Below the pieces are notes generated by a model. The model was not told where the DNA came from and ran no database searches. It saw nothing but the letters and a program-made list of their open reading frames with translations. Made by a program: the position numbers and the translations under genes. DNA of 64,000 nt from Chitiniphilus purpureus (GTDB taxonomy: Bacteria > Pseudomonadota > Gammaproteobacteria > Burkholderiales > Chitinibacteraceae). Each line of letters opens with the position of its first letter. Positions within the stretch are counted from its first letter, which is position 1. Below, in pieces: positions 22,912 to 31,719 of this stretch. Location: contig NZ_CP106753.1 in assembly GCF_025642115.1 (NCBI RefSeq), positions 1,325,501 to 1,389,500 on the forward strand, written 5' to 3'.

Positions 22912-23895
22912 ATGCAAAACCTCGCCAATGAGTTGCTCAAGCCGCGCATCATCGACGTGCAGGCTCAATCGTCCGCTCAAGCCCGGGTGGTGATGGAGCC
23001 GTTCGAGCGTGGTTATGGCCATACGCTCGGTAACGCCCTGCGCCGAATCCTGCTGTCTTCGATGCCGGGTTTTGCGCCGACGGAAGTGAAGATCGAAGGG
23101 GTGGTCCACGAATATTCCGCGCTGGATGGCGTTCAGGAAGATGTGGTCGATATCCTGCTCAATCTCAAGGGTGTCGTGCTCAAGCTGCATGGTCGCGAAG
23201 CGGTCGCGTTGACGCTGACCAAGGATGGCCAGGGCGTGGTCAAGGCCGGCGATATCCAGGTGCCGCACGATGTCGAGGTGGTCAATCCGGATCATGTGAT
23301 TGCCCATCTTTCCGCCGGTGGCAAGCTCAACATGGAGATCAAGGTCGAGAAGGGCCGTGGTTACCAGCCCGCTCCCGCCCGCGCAGGCCGCGAGGACTCC
23401 CGCAGCATCGGCACGATCCAGCTGGATGCCTCGTTCAGCCCGATCCGTCGCGTCAGCTATGCCGTTGAAAGCGCACGGGTCGAGCAGCGTACCGATCTGG
23501 ATCGGCTGATCCTCGAGATCGAGACCAATGGGGTGCTGACGCCGGAGGATGCGGTACGCCAGGCGGCCCGTATCCTGGTGGACCAGCTGTCGGTGTTCGC
23601 TGATCTGGAAGGTACGCCGGTCGAGGAAGAAAAGCCTGCTGCGCCGCAGATCGATCCGATCCTGCTGCGTCCGGTGGATGATCTCGAACTCACCGTGCGC
23701 TCGGCCAACTGCCTCAAGGCGGAAAACATCTACTACATCGGCGATCTGATCCAGCGCACCGAGACCGAGCTTCTCAAGGCGCCGAACCTGGGCCGCAAGT
23801 CCTTGAATGAAATCAAGGAAGTGCTGGCCTCGAAGGGCCTTAGCCTGGGTATGCGCCTCGAAAACTGGCCGCCGGCCGGCTTGGATAAGCCGTAA
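22912..23895 (+). CDS. rpoA: RNA polymerase alpha subunit
   Basis: RNA polymerase alpha subunit, 327 residues. The N-terminal domain (about 1-230) dimerises and assembles beta and beta'; the flexible linker carries [12 protein letters not shown]. The C-terminal domain (about 250-320) binds UP elements and activators and contains [20 protein letters not shown] and [14 protein letters not shown]. The motif [21 protein letters not shown] near residues 30-50 is conserved. It sits between rpsD and rplQ, the standard alpha-operon position. Confidence 0.98.
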   Translation: MQNLANELLKPRIIDVQAQSSAQARVVMEPFERGYGHTLGNALRRILLSSMPGFAPTEVKIEGVVHEYSALDGVQEDVVDILLNLKGVVLKLHGREAVALTLTKDGQGVVKAGDIQVPHDVEVVNPDHVIAHLSAGGKLNMEIKVEKGRGYQPAPARAGREDSRSIGTIQLDASFSPIRRVSYAVESARVEQRTDLDRLILEIETNGVLTPEDAVRQAARILVDQLSVFADLEGTPVEEEKPAAPQIDPILLRPVDDLELTVRSANCLKAENIYYIGDLIQRTETELLKAPNLGRKSLNEIKEVLASKGLSLGMRLENWPPAGLDKP

Positions 23896-23920
23896 CCGGT
23901 CAAGGTAAAGGAACTGACAA

Positions 23921-24313
23921 ATGCGTCACCGTTTAGCCAATCGTAAACTCAACCGTACCTCCAGCCATCGTCAGGCGCTGCTGCGCAATCTGGCGAACGC
24001 GCTGCTGCGTCACGAAGTCATCAAGACCACGCTGCCCAAGGCCAAGGAACTGCGCCGCGTTGCTGAACCGCTGATCACCCTCGGCAAGGCACCGTCGCTG
24101 GCCAACCGTCGTCTGGCGTTCGACCGCACCCGCGATCGTGAGATCGTGGTGAAGCTGTTCGATGTGCTGGGGCCGCGCTACGCCGCCCGGAATGGCGGTT
24201 ATCTGCGTATCCTCAAGTGCGGCTTCCGTCCCGGCGACAATGCGCCGATGGCGTTGGTCGAACTGGTGGACCGCCCGGAGGAAGCTGAAGCCGTCGAGGC
24301 CGATGCCGCCTGA
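23921..24313 (+). CDS. rplQ: 50S ribosomal protein L17
   Basis: Ribosomal protein L17, 130 residues, near the tunnel exit of the 50S subunit. The N-terminal [20 protein letters not shown] and the C-terminal [20 protein letters not shown] are diagnostic. An acidic tail, rich in Glu and Ala, extends to residue 130. It is the last gene of the alpha operon and is followed within 20 nt by a strong bidirectional terminator. Confidence 0.97.
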   Translation: MRHRLANRKLNRTSSHRQALLRNLANALLRHEVIKTTLPKAKELRRVAEPLITLGKAPSLANRRLAFDRTRDREIVVKLFDVLGPRYAARNGGYLRILKCGFRPGDNAPMALVELVDRPEEAEAVEADAA

Positions 24314-24332
24314 ATGGGTCGGTGAGTATTGC

Positions 24333-24360
24333 AAAAGGCCAGCGTATGCTGGCCTTTTCT
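24333..24360. terminator. Bidirectional intrinsic terminator after rplQ
   Basis: AAAAGGCCAGC (24333-24343) pairs with GCTGGCCTTTT (24348-24358) around the loop GTAT. The A-run and T-run make it work in both orientations: it ends the alpha operon on the plus strand and the HDOD gene on the minus strand. Confidence 0.85.
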
Positions 24361-24418
24361 TTTGACGGCCGTACGGCGACGGACCAGAGGCCCGCTGGAC
24401 GACTGTCCGGCCCTTCGA

Positions 24419-25315
24419 TCAGCGGGTATCGGGCAGTCTTGCAAGCAGTGGCAAGGTGTCATACCAATGCCAGTCGTGTGCAGCGGTGACTGCAACGTCA
24501 CGGACCAGTGCGTACGCGGCATCCGGCTCGATCCCGATCAGCTCTGCCACCTCGCTGAAGTCGTCGGGAAGCCCGGCATCGTCCCAGCCACGCAGCAGGT
24601 GACGGGACAAGGCGGCCGAGACCATAACGGTACGGACCCGTGGTTCGCTCTGATAGCGCTCATCCATCAGGTGGGCCAGCAGCGTCGGAAGTTGCCAGCG
24701 TTGCACCAGCGCCAGCTGCAGTTCAAAGAGGCTGTGTCCCAAGACCCGGCGTTGCGCTTCCCGGCTGCGCAATCCCGGCTCGTCTGCCAGCAGCTGTTCG
24801 ATCTGCATTGCCAATGTCGGTGCGAGCAGCCAGAGCAGGATCTCCACCGCATCGTGCAGCAGGGCCGCGGTGATCACTTCTTCAGGGTCGACATCGTGGC
24901 GGGCGGCAGCGATGGATTCGGCGAATCGTGCGGCAAGGCCGGCACGGGCCAACATGCGACGGATGCCGATCACTGCCTGTGGTGTGTCTTTCAGTATCTG
25001 CTCGACTGGTGTTGCCTTGCCGAACTCCTGGATGAAGCCTTGCATCCCGATCATCAACAGAGCACGTCCGACCGTGTTGACGTCTGTGGTCTGGCTGAGG
25101 TGGCGTCGTTGCTGCAGGAAGCGGATCACCCGCAAGGTCATCAGTGCATCGCGTCGGGCGAGGCGCGTCAGATCCCTGAGGCTGATTTCATCCAGACGGT
25201 TTTTCAGTTCGCCCAGTCTCGTCAACGTATACTGCAGGACCGGCAGCTCGCAGGCGGCCAGATGGTCGACCCAGGCTTCGTAGGTGGCAGGGGGACGCGT
25301 GAGCATGAGATGCAA
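24419..25315 (-). CDS. HDOD-domain protein
   Basis: A 298-residue protein with a HDOD domain (about residues 15-215), a relative of HD phosphohydrolases usually lacking full metal-site chemistry and used in signalling. The domain shows LPVLQYTLTRLGELKNRLDE followed by LTRLARRDALMTLRVIRFLQ. The region around HDAVEILLWLLAP (near 155-167) keeps part of the HD motif. No GGDEF, EAL or receiver domain was found, so its partner and role are unknown. It is transcribed divergently from apaH with about 42 bp between starts, and ends at the terminator shared with rplQ. Confidence 0.8.
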   Translation of the reverse strand: MHLMLTRPPATYEAWVDHLAACELPVLQYTLTRLGELKNRLDEISLRDLTRLARRDALMTLRVIRFLQQRRHLSQTTDVNTVGRALLMIGMQGFIQEFGKATPVEQILKDTPQAVIGIRRMLARAGLAARFAESIAAARHDVDPEEVITAALLHDAVEILLWLLAPTLAMQIEQLLADEPGLRSREAQRRVLGHSLFELQLALVQRWQLPTLLAHLMDERYQSEPRVRTVMVSAALSRHLLRGWDDAGLPDDFSEVAELIGIEPDAAYALVRDVAVTAAHDWHWYDTLPLLARLPDTR

Positions 25316-25357
25316 CCATGAATTCGTAAGCGTAGTTCATTGTAGAGAGTGATTGAG

Positions 25358-26179
25358 ATGGCTCGCTATGCAATTGGCGATTTGCAGGGGTGTTGGGAGG
25401 AACTGAAGCGATTGCTCGATGCAGTTGCGTTCGATAGCGCAGCTGATCAGTTGTATCTGGTGGGCGACCTCGTCAATCGGGGCCCCGGCTCCCTGGAGGT
25501 GCTGCGCTGGGCACATCGGCACCCGGACAGTGTCTTCGCGGTATTGGGAAACCACGATCTGCATCTGCTCGCCTGCTACGCCGGCCATGGCACGCTCAAA
25601 GAGAGCGATACGCTGGCCGAGGTCCTGGCGGCGCCGGATGCCGACCAGCTGTGCGACTGGCTCAGGAAACAACCGCTGCTGCGCGTGCTGCCTGATGCGG
25701 TTATCGTCCACGCCGGCCTTTGGCCGTTCTGGCACCGCGAGCACGCCACTGCTGCCTGTGCTGAAGTCGAATCCGCTTTATGCGCGCCGGATTGGCAGGT
25801 CTTTCTGGCCGACATGTATGGCAACAAGCCGGCGCATTGGGAACAGGCCCGCACCCCGGCCGACCGTGCCCGCTTCACGATCAACGCTGCCACGCGGATG
25901 CGCTTCGTCGACGCTTCCGGCGCGCTGCAGCTCAAGTTCAAGGGAGAGCTGGATCAGGCGCCGCCTGAGCTCGTGCCCTGGTTTGATGCCCCCGGGCGCA
26001 ACAGGTGGGGCCGGGTGGTATGTGGCCATTGGTCGGCGCTGGGGCTGCTGATGCGGGATGACTTGTGGGCGATCGATACCGGCTGCGTCTGGGGGGGCAG
26101 GTTGACCGCTGTATGCTTGGATGACGCCCGGGTGATGCAGGTGGCAGCCGATCGTTCCTATCAGGAGATCGGTCAGTAG
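25358..26179 (+). CDS. apaH: Symmetrical bis(5'-nucleosyl)-tetraphosphatase
   Basis: ApaH, 273 residues, a metallophosphatase that cleaves Ap4A symmetrically to two ADP and, in E. coli, also removes Np4 caps from RNA. Metallophosphoesterase motifs are in order: YAIGDLQGC (4-12), VGDLVNRGPGS (about 38-48), VLGNHDLHLLA (about 64-74) and VHAGLWP (about 118). The ATG at 25358 gives MARYAIGDLQG; an in-frame GTG three codons upstream is unlikely. It is monocistronic, and its last 7 bp overlap the convergent acyltransferase gene. Confidence 0.95.
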   Translation: MARYAIGDLQGCWEELKRLLDAVAFDSAADQLYLVGDLVNRGPGSLEVLRWAHRHPDSVFAVLGNHDLHLLACYAGHGTLKESDTLAEVLAAPDADQLCDWLRKQPLLRVLPDAVIVHAGLWPFWHREHATAACAEVESALCAPDWQVFLADMYGNKPAHWEQARTPADRARFTINAATRMRFVDASGALQLKFKGELDQAPPELVPWFDAPGRNRWGRVVCGHWSALGLLMRDDLWAIDTGCVWGGRLTAVCLDDARVMQVAADRSYQEIGQ

Positions 26180-26946
26180 CCGGTCGTGCCGCTGGCGGCG
26201 TTGAGTGCGTCGTGGGCCGTCTTGATCCTTTCCTCGGCATACCGCGTTACTTCACGCCGATCCATGTCCTGCACCACGAACGGGGCCAGGAAATTGATTT
26301 CCGCGACCAGGCCGCGAGTGCCCAGCAGCCGCCAGAGTGATTCGGTCAGCGTCATCTGGTTGATGTAGGCTGGCGCGTCGTTCCAATTCCCTTGCTGATC
26401 GATGTAGCGCAGATAGATGGGCTGGATGGTGGCGTGCGAATCGATGGCCGCCTGCAGCAGCGATGAGCGGAATGGCAGGATGCAGCGACCATCCGAGGTG
26501 GTGCCTTCGGGGAAGATCGCCACGCAGTGACCCTCGCGCAGCGCTGCCAGCATGACGCCGCCGACCCGGGCGGTATCACGTTTGCGTTCACGCTCGATGA
26601 ACAGGGTGCCTGCAGCACTGCAAAGGCGCCCCAGCATGGGCCAGTGCTTGATTTCGGCCTTGGCGACGAAGCGCGAGACGGTTGCGCTATTGAGTACGAA
26701 GATATCCAGCCAGGAAATGTGATTGGCCAGCAGCAGGTGGTTGGCCGGATAAAGCCCCGGAATCACCCCTTGAATCCTGATTTCGATACCGAGTTTCTTG
26801 GCCAGCAATTGGGACCATAATTGAATGCGATGCAATCGTGCCTGTGGGTCAAGCCTGGGAAAATGCCAGGTGGCGATCACCATGCCCCTGCCCAAATGCC
26901 AAAGCACGACTACAAGGCGCCATAGGCGCAGCCAATTACGGTACAT
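26173..26946 (-). CDS. Lysophospholipid acyltransferase, PlsC/OlsA-like
   Basis: A 257-residue membrane-associated acyltransferase of the 1-acyl-glycerol-3-phosphate acyltransferase family. The catalytic NHxxxxD motif reads NHISWLD (about residues 75-81) and the glycerophosphate-binding motif reads FPEGTTSDG near 144. A hydrophobic N-terminal segment, LVVVLWHLGRGMVIATW, probably anchors it to the cytoplasmic face. It lies 97 nt downstream of an OlsB-like N-acyltransferase on the same strand. That pairing is typical of ornithine-lipid synthesis, where OlsA acylates lyso-ornithine lipid, but a phosphatidic-acid role cannot be excluded. Confidence 0.85.
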   Translation of the reverse strand: MYRNWLRLWRLVVVLWHLGRGMVIATWHFPRLDPQARLHRIQLWSQLLAKKLGIEIRIQGVIPGLYPANHLLLANHISWLDIFVLNSATVSRFVAKAEIKHWPMLGRLCSAAGTLFIERERKRDTARVGGVMLAALREGHCVAIFPEGTTSDGRCILPFRSSLLQAAIDSHATIQPIYLRYIDQQGNWNDAPAYINQMTLTESLWRLLGTRGLVAEINFLAPFVVQDMDRREVTRYAEERIKTAHDALNAASGTTGY

Positions 26947-27043
26947 GACAACCTGCCGGGCGATTCCGGCTGAGAAAGTGCGACGAGAACAACCGGAGTC
27001 TAGCGATATCCTTGTCGTCTAGCCACGTACTTATTGCGCCGGT

Positions 27044-27793
27044 CTAGCGTACAAAATGCTTGGCGTAGCGGGTATCGATGCGGCGCATCGGCAGCAGTAC
27101 AAACAGGTCTGCGGTATTGAAGTCCGGGTCCCACGCAGGTTCACCGCAGATCAGTGCGCCAGCGCGCAGGTAGCCTTTGATCAGCGGCGGGGTGGGCACC
27201 GGCAAGCGTTGATCGAGGGCGGCAAGCGGCAGCGGGCAGCGGGGAAAGACACGCCATTCGATCGGTGCGTATGCGGTCTCGATCAGTTTGCGGTAGAGGC
27301 TGGCGGCACAATGGCCCCCGTCGGAAAGGGAGATGCTGGCGCAGCCGATCAGGTATTGATAACCATGGCGGCGCATGTATTCGGCAAGGCCCGACCAGAG
27401 CAGCGCAATGGTGGCGCCGTTGCGGTAGTCCGGATGCACACAGGAACGGCCTACTTCGACGAATTGGCTGCGCAGGTGCTGCAGCCGGGTCAGGTCGAAT
27501 TCGGTGTCGGCATAGTAGCTGCCCAATCGGCGTGCCTGATGCGGCGTGAGGATGCGGTAGGTGCCCACCACTTCCCCCGTCTCGTCATCCTGGACGATCA
27601 GATGCTCGCAATAGGGGTCGAACAGATCCTGATCCAGGCCCGGTGTGCCTGGGGTGAGCCGTGCCCCCATTTCCTCCACGAAGACCTTGTGGCGCAGGGC
27701 TTGCGCAGCCCGGATCTGCTCCTGGGTATTGGCCAAGGCCAGCGACAACCTGCGTGCATGTTTTGCGGTGTCGGAATGCAACTGCTGCAGCAT
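27044..27793 (-). CDS. olsB: OlsB-like N-acyltransferase (GNAT-related)
   Basis: A 249-residue protein of the OlsB family, which transfers a 3-hydroxyacyl group from acyl-ACP to the alpha-amino group of ornithine, the first step of ornithine-lipid synthesis. Visible features are RHKVFVEEMGARL near residue 35, DETGEVVGTYRILTPHQA near 70, FVEVGRSCVHPDYRNGATIA near 108, and an LIGCASIS block. The ATG at 27793 is chosen because GGGAGG lies 7 nt upstream; a start nine codons earlier lacks this. A Pho-box array lies upstream, and a PlsC/OlsA-like gene follows. Substrate assignment is by family resemblance. Confidence 0.75.
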   Translation of the reverse strand: MLQQLHSDTAKHARRLSLALANTQEQIRAAQALRHKVFVEEMGARLTPGTPGLDQDLFDPYCEHLIVQDDETGEVVGTYRILTPHQARRLGSYYADTEFDLTRLQHLRSQFVEVGRSCVHPDYRNGATIALLWSGLAEYMRRHGYQYLIGCASISLSDGGHCAASLYRKLIETAYAPIEWRVFPRCPLPLAALDQRLPVPTPPLIKGYLRAGALICGEPAWDPDFNTADLFVLLPMRRIDTRYAKHFVR

Positions 27794-27836
27794 CGGTGTT
27801 CCTCCCGGTAGATGGAACACAAGCTACGGTGCAGCG

Positions 27837-27876
27837 ATGAAGGACTGATGACAGCGCGGTGAAGAAACGATGACGC
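27837..27876 (-). promoter_or_regulatory. Pho-box-like array upstream of olsB
   Basis: Read on the minus strand, four 7-mers recur with exact 11-bp spacing: GCGTCAT (27876-27870), TCTTCAC (27865-27859), CTGTCAT (27854-27848) and CCTTCAT (27843-27837). CTGTCAT is the consensus PhoB half-site. Ten bases after the last unit comes TAGCTT (27826-27821) at -10 spacing, then the GGGAGG ribosome site. This suggests PhoB-type activation under phosphate limitation. Confidence 0.6.
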
Positions 27877-27976
27877 GGTGAAGCAGCGTGGGCACTCAGA
27901 TATGACGCGCATGGCCCATGCCGGCAGGACCGGTCTCAGCCTGGGTGGGAACTGACCTGGCGGTAGTGACGCGCGT

Positions 27977-28162
27977 TCATTCGCCGGATTCGCCACCGAT
28001 TGCCGGAGGGCCGTCTTCGCCGGGAATGCGGTAGCGCTCCTGCGCCCACGCGGCCAGGTCATCGACGCGACAGCGCTCGGAACAGAATGGACGGTAGGGA
28101 TTGGCCGGCGAGAACGGGGTCAGGGTGCCGCACTTGGGGCAGGGAACGACGCGCGCTGTCAC
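27977..28162 (-). CDS. yacG: DNA gyrase inhibitor YacG family zinc protein
   Basis: A 61-residue zinc-ribbon protein. The four cysteines are CPKC (8-11) and CSERC (27-31), in the family pattern C-x2-C-x15-C-x3-C. In E. coli YacG binds GyrB and inhibits gyrase. The ATG overlaps the zapD stop in an ATGA arrangement, so the two are translationally coupled at the end of the pilB-pilC-pilD-coaE-zapD-yacG unit. The acidic, glycine-rich C-terminal tail is variable in the family. Confidence 0.93.
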   Translation of the reverse strand: MTARVVPCPKCGTLTPFSPANPYRPFCSERCRVDDLAAWAQERYRIPGEDGPPAIGGESGE

Positions 28163-28917
28163 AGATTGCAGTAACCCAGGTTGAACTCGATATCGCTGTC
28201 CACCACCCGCGGACGCTCCCCACTGGTGCTTGGATGCACGAAGCGGACATTGATGGCGTAGCGGTTGGCCGAAAGCTCCGGAACGACCGGCAGGTCAAGA
28301 GGCAGGGTCACGCGCAGCATCTGGATGGTCTTGCCCCCGGACATCTGCTGGAATGTGCCCTGGCGGGCCGTGTAATGGCTCACCCGGGCCGAGTCGCGCA
28401 ACAGGCGCAGGACAATATCGATGCCTTGCTTGATCGGGGTCAGGGGATGAAACCAGCGATCGATATCGCCTTGCCGCCGCACCGCCGGCAATTGTTGCCA
28501 GTAGTGGTACGAAGGCAGGTCGAATTCACAGGCGCCGCCAGGAATCGACAGGCGTTGCTTGATCGTCATCAGCCACTCGTTCTCGCGCAGGTGCTGGCCG
28601 AACTTGCCGGTCATATCCAGCATGCGGCCGTGGGCGACCTCGATATCGGCGAGCACGCCCTCCAGCGCTGTTTCAAGGATATGCGGATTGTTCCGCAACG
28701 ACGCCAGGGTTTGCCGCTGCCGTTCAAGTTCCTGCAATAGATCGGATTTAAGATCGGCACGGCTCGCGACTTCCATGATCTCGAAAATACCGAGCAGCGC
28801 CGCATGATGATCCACCGCCTGTTCCCTGCCCGCAAACAGGGCGGTGCGGTCGTACAGGTGCTCCAGCCGCAGCAAGGTGCGGATACGCTCGTTGATTGGG
28901 AATTCGTAACTGATCAC
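28159..28917 (-). CDS. zapD: Cell division protein ZapD
   Basis: ZapD, about 252 residues, cross-links FtsZ filaments at the Z ring. The N-terminal region YEFPINERIRTLLRLEHLYD and the central LPSYHYWQQLPAVRRQGDID are family hallmarks, and the C-terminal half is mainly beta, as expected. The start is uncertain: GTG at 28917 gives an N-terminus that aligns with the family, while an ATG at 28956 would add 13 residues. Neither has a good ribosome site. It lies between coaE and yacG, the usual neighbourhood. Confidence 0.9.
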   Translation of the reverse strand: MISYEFPINERIRTLLRLEHLYDRTALFAGREQAVDHHAALLGIFEIMEVASRADLKSDLLQELERQRQTLASLRNNPHILETALEGVLADIEVAHGRMLDMTGKFGQHLRENEWLMTIKQRLSIPGGACEFDLPSYHYWQQLPAVRRQGDIDRWFHPLTPIKQGIDIVLRLLRDSARVSHYTARQGTFQQMSGGKTIQMLRVTLPLDLPVVPELSANRYAINVRFVHPSTSGERPRVVDSDIEFNLGYCNL

Positions 28918-28988
28918 GGCGGGCTGGATACAAAAAGATGACCAATTCTGCAGCATGTGGGCAGCTTTGAAAACCCACAGAGTAAGCT

Positions 28989-29600
28989 TTATCTGATGTT
29001 CTTTGACCAATCCAGATAGTACAAATGCCATTGCTTCACCGCGCGTGCCAGCGCTTCAAGCGAACCGTTGTTTTCGATGATGTCATCGGCCAGCGCAAGC
29101 CGTTGCCGGCGCGGCATCTGGTTGCGCATGATGTCCTGGGCGGCAGCCGTCGTCAGGCCCGGGCGGCGGGAAACCCGCTCCAGCTGCAGTGCTTCATCGC
29201 AATCGATCAGCAGCGAGCGCTTGGTCAGCGCATGGAATTCCGGCGCCTCGAACAACAGTGGCGCCACGAGCAGGGCATAGGGTGTGGTGTCGGCCTGCAC
29301 GGCCAGTGCCTGCTTGGCCTCTTGCAGGATATGCGGGTGAAGCAGCGCTTCCAGCTGAGCCTTGGCGTCACGGTCATTGAATATGGTCTCGCGCATCCTT
29401 GCGCGATCCAGGCTGCCGTCGGCCAGCAGATAGGCAGACCCGAATGCCGCCCTGATTTCCGGCAATACCGGCGATGGGGGCAGCGAGAGCCGGTGTGCAA
29501 TCTCGTCGGTATCGACGATCGGGGCGCCATGCCCGGCAAACAGCCGGGCGGCGGTGCTCTTGCCGCTGCCGACGCCACCTGTGAGGCCGACCACCTGCAT
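28989..29600 (-). CDS. coaE: Dephospho-CoA kinase
   Basis: CoaE, 203 residues, phosphorylates the 3'-hydroxyl of dephospho-CoA in the last step of coenzyme A synthesis. The P-loop is GLTGGVGSGKST (about residues 5-16), followed by VDTDEIAHRL near 32 and the lid segment containing PLLFEAPEFHALTKRSLLID near 115-135. The ATG at 29600 gives MQVVGLTGG; it lies 5 nt after the pilD stop. The same open frame extends far upstream, but that part overlaps pilD and pilC and is not expected to be translated. Confidence 0.95.
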   Translation of the reverse strand: MQVVGLTGGVGSGKSTAARLFAGHGAPIVDTDEIAHRLSLPPSPVLPEIRAAFGSAYLLADGSLDRARMRETIFNDRDAKAQLEALLHPHILQEAKQALAVQADTTPYALLVAPLLFEAPEFHALTKRSLLIDCDEALQLERVSRRPGLTTAAAQDIMRNQMPRRQRLALADDIIENNGSLEALARAVKQWHLYYLDWSKNIR

Positions 29601-29605
29601 GCTGT

Positions 29606-30472
29606 TCAAAGCGTGGGGAAAAGCGCTTGGCGCAGCGAGGCACCCCAGACCAGCGTAAGCCACCCGGCGATACCGAGATAGGGTCCGAACGGCATCGGTT
29701 TGGACAGCCCTTTGCGTGCGGCGAGCATCATCGCGCCCCCCAGGATCGCTCCTGCCACCGATGAAAGCAGCACGATGATGGGAATGGCCTGCCAGCCGAA
29801 CCAGGCGCCCAGCGCAGCCAGCAGCTTGAAGTCGCCATAGCCCATGCCTTCCTTGCCGGTCAGCAACTTGAAGGCCCAGTACACGCTCCACAGCGCAAGA
29901 TAGCCGGCCATGGCACCGATCACGGCCTGATGCAGCGGTACGAACCCGCCAAGCAGGTTCAGCAGCAGGCCTGCCCAAAGCAGCGGCAGGGTGATCGAGT
30001 CGGGGAGCAAAAAGGTGTCGGCATCGATGAAGACCAGGGCAATCAGCGCCCAGGTCAGCAGCAGCGCGCCCACACCTGCCAGCGATGGCCCGAACTGCCA
30101 CGCCACGACGGCGCTGAGCACGGCACTCAGCATTTCGACGAGCGGATATCTCGGGCTGATCCGTTGTCCGCAGCCGCGGCAGCGGCCGCGCAACGCAAGA
30201 TAGCTGAGCACCGGGACGTTCTCCAGTGCGCCGATGTGATGGCCGCAATGCGGGCAGGCGGACCGGGGCACCCACAGGTTGTAGCGCGGTCTGTCCGGCC
30301 ATGGGGTATCGGCCGGCAGGTCGATCAACTGGCATTCATGCCGCAGGTCTGCCTCGATCATCCGGGGCAGGCGATGGATCGCCACATTCAGAAAGCTGCC
30401 GACCAGCAGGCCCAGCACGAACACCAACCCGCTGTAGGGCAGCGGGTTGTCAAGCAGCGCTTGCCAGAGCAT
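29606..30472 (-). CDS. pilD: Type IV prepilin peptidase and N-methyltransferase
   Basis: PilD, 288 residues, an inner-membrane aspartic peptidase that cleaves prepilin leader peptides and N-methylates the new N-terminus. The cytoplasmic zinc-binding cysteine pairs CPHC and CRGC lie near residues 72-98. The catalytic aspartates are in FIDADTFLLPD (about 150) and GMGYGDFKLLAALG (about 212). About seven to eight membrane segments are visible. The ATG at 30472 overlaps the pilC stop by one base; a TTG codon precedes it. It forms a unit with pilB and pilC. Confidence 0.95.
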   Translation of the reverse strand: MLWQALLDNPLPYSGLVFVLGLLVGSFLNVAIHRLPRMIEADLRHECQLIDLPADTPWPDRPRYNLWVPRSACPHCGHHIGALENVPVLSYLALRGRCRGCGQRISPRYPLVEMLSAVLSAVVAWQFGPSLAGVGALLLTWALIALVFIDADTFLLPDSITLPLLWAGLLLNLLGGFVPLHQAVIGAMAGYLALWSVYWAFKLLTGKEGMGYGDFKLLAALGAWFGWQAIPIIVLLSSVAGAILGGAMMLAARKGLSKPMPFGPYLGIAGWLTLVWGASLRQALFPTL

Positions 30473-31704
30473 CAACCCACCGCCTCGCCCATCTTGAAGA
30501 TCGGCAGGTACATCGCGATGACGAGGCCGCCGATCAGCACGCCGAGCACGACCATGATGATCGGCTCCATCAGGCTGGACAACGCGTCGACCGCGTTGTC
30601 GACTTCCTCTTCGTAGTAGTCGGCGACCTTGCTCAGCATCGAGTCGAGCGAACCGGACTCCTCACCGATCGAGGTCATCTGCAGCACCATGTTCGGGAAG
30701 ACATTGGCGTTCTGCATCGCCAGTGTCAGGCTGGTGCCGGTGGCAACCTCGGTCTGGATCTTCTTGGTCGCGATCCGATAGATGTAGTTGCCCGACGCGC
30801 CGCCGACCGACTCCAGCGAATCCACCAGCGGCACCCCGGCTGCGAACATGGTCGACAAGGTGCGGGCCCAGCGGGCAATCGTGGCGTTTTTGACGATCTG
30901 CCCGAGAATGGGCAGCTTGAGCAGGAAGCGATCCCAGGCGATCTGCAGCGCCTCGGAGCGTTTGAGCGCATTCATGAACAGCCAGATGCCCCCGAAAATG
31001 CCGCCGAAGATCAACCACCAGTAGTCGACGAACATATCCGAGAGCGCGATCACCAGCAGCGTGGGCGCCGGCAGGTCCGCGCCGAAGCTCGAGAACAGAT
31101 CCTTGAACGCCGGAATCACGAAGATCATGATCACGGCGGTGATCACGAATGCCGCCACGATCACTGCGGTGGGGTAAAACATTGCGGACTTGATCTTCTT
31201 CTTGACCGACAGGATCTTCTCCTTGTAGGTCGCCAGCCGTGCCAGAAGCGTATCGAGAATACCGGCCTGTTCGCCGGCCTGCAGCAGGTTGCAATACAGC
31301 GCGTCGAAATAAAGCGGGTGCTTGCGGAATGCCTGGGTCATGGACGAGCCGGTTTCGATGTCCGACTTGATTTCCATCAGCAGCTTGGTCATCGAGGCAT
31401 TGCTGTGGCCCTTGGCGACGATATCGAACGCCGTCAGCAACGGCACGCCGGACTTGAGCATGGTCGCCAATTGCCGGGTGAACATGGTGACGTCCTGCTC
31501 GGTGATGCGCCGCCCGGTCCTGAGCCTTTGCTTCTTGATCTTGGTGACATTGATGCCCTGGCGACGCAGATGATTCCGCAATACCGCCTCGCCCGAGGCG
31601 CGCATTTCGCCTTTGATCACCTTGCCTGAGCGGTCCTTGCCTTCCCAGATGAAGGTGGTTTCCTTTTGCTTGGCACCTGCCATCTTTGCCGTTGCGACTG
31701 CCAT
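30472..31704 (-). CDS. pilC: Type IV pilus inner-membrane platform protein PilC
   Basis: PilC (called PilG in Neisseria), 410 residues, the inner-membrane platform on which pilins are assembled and removed. Two T2SF domains are seen, each with the MFTRQLATMLKSGVPL-type signature (about 73-88) and the second WARTLSTMFAAGVPLVDSLE (about 280-300). Hydrophobic segments occur near 175-200, 225-245 and at the C-terminus. It is 15 nt downstream of pilB. No pilin gene is present in the window. Confidence 0.96.
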   Translation of the reverse strand: MAVATAKMAGAKQKETTFIWEGKDRSGKVIKGEMRASGEAVLRNHLRRQGINVTKIKKQRLRTGRRITEQDVTMFTRQLATMLKSGVPLLTAFDIVAKGHSNASMTKLLMEIKSDIETGSSMTQAFRKHPLYFDALYCNLLQAGEQAGILDTLLARLATYKEKILSVKKKIKSAMFYPTAVIVAAFVITAVIMIFVIPAFKDLFSSFGADLPAPTLLVIALSDMFVDYWWLIFGGIFGGIWLFMNALKRSEALQIAWDRFLLKLPILGQIVKNATIARWARTLSTMFAAGVPLVDSLESVGGASGNYIYRIATKKIQTEVATGTSLTLAMQNANVFPNMVLQMTSIGEESGSLDSMLSKVADYYEEEVDNAVDALSSLMEPIIMVVLGVLIGGLVIAMYLPIFKMGEAVG

Positions 31705-31719
31705 AACCCTTCCCCCGCC

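Noticed and set aside
29601..30335. An open frame continuous with coaE that reaches back through pilD.
   Set aside because: It overlaps pilD in another frame; homologues start at MQVVGLTGG, and the upstream translation has no domain.
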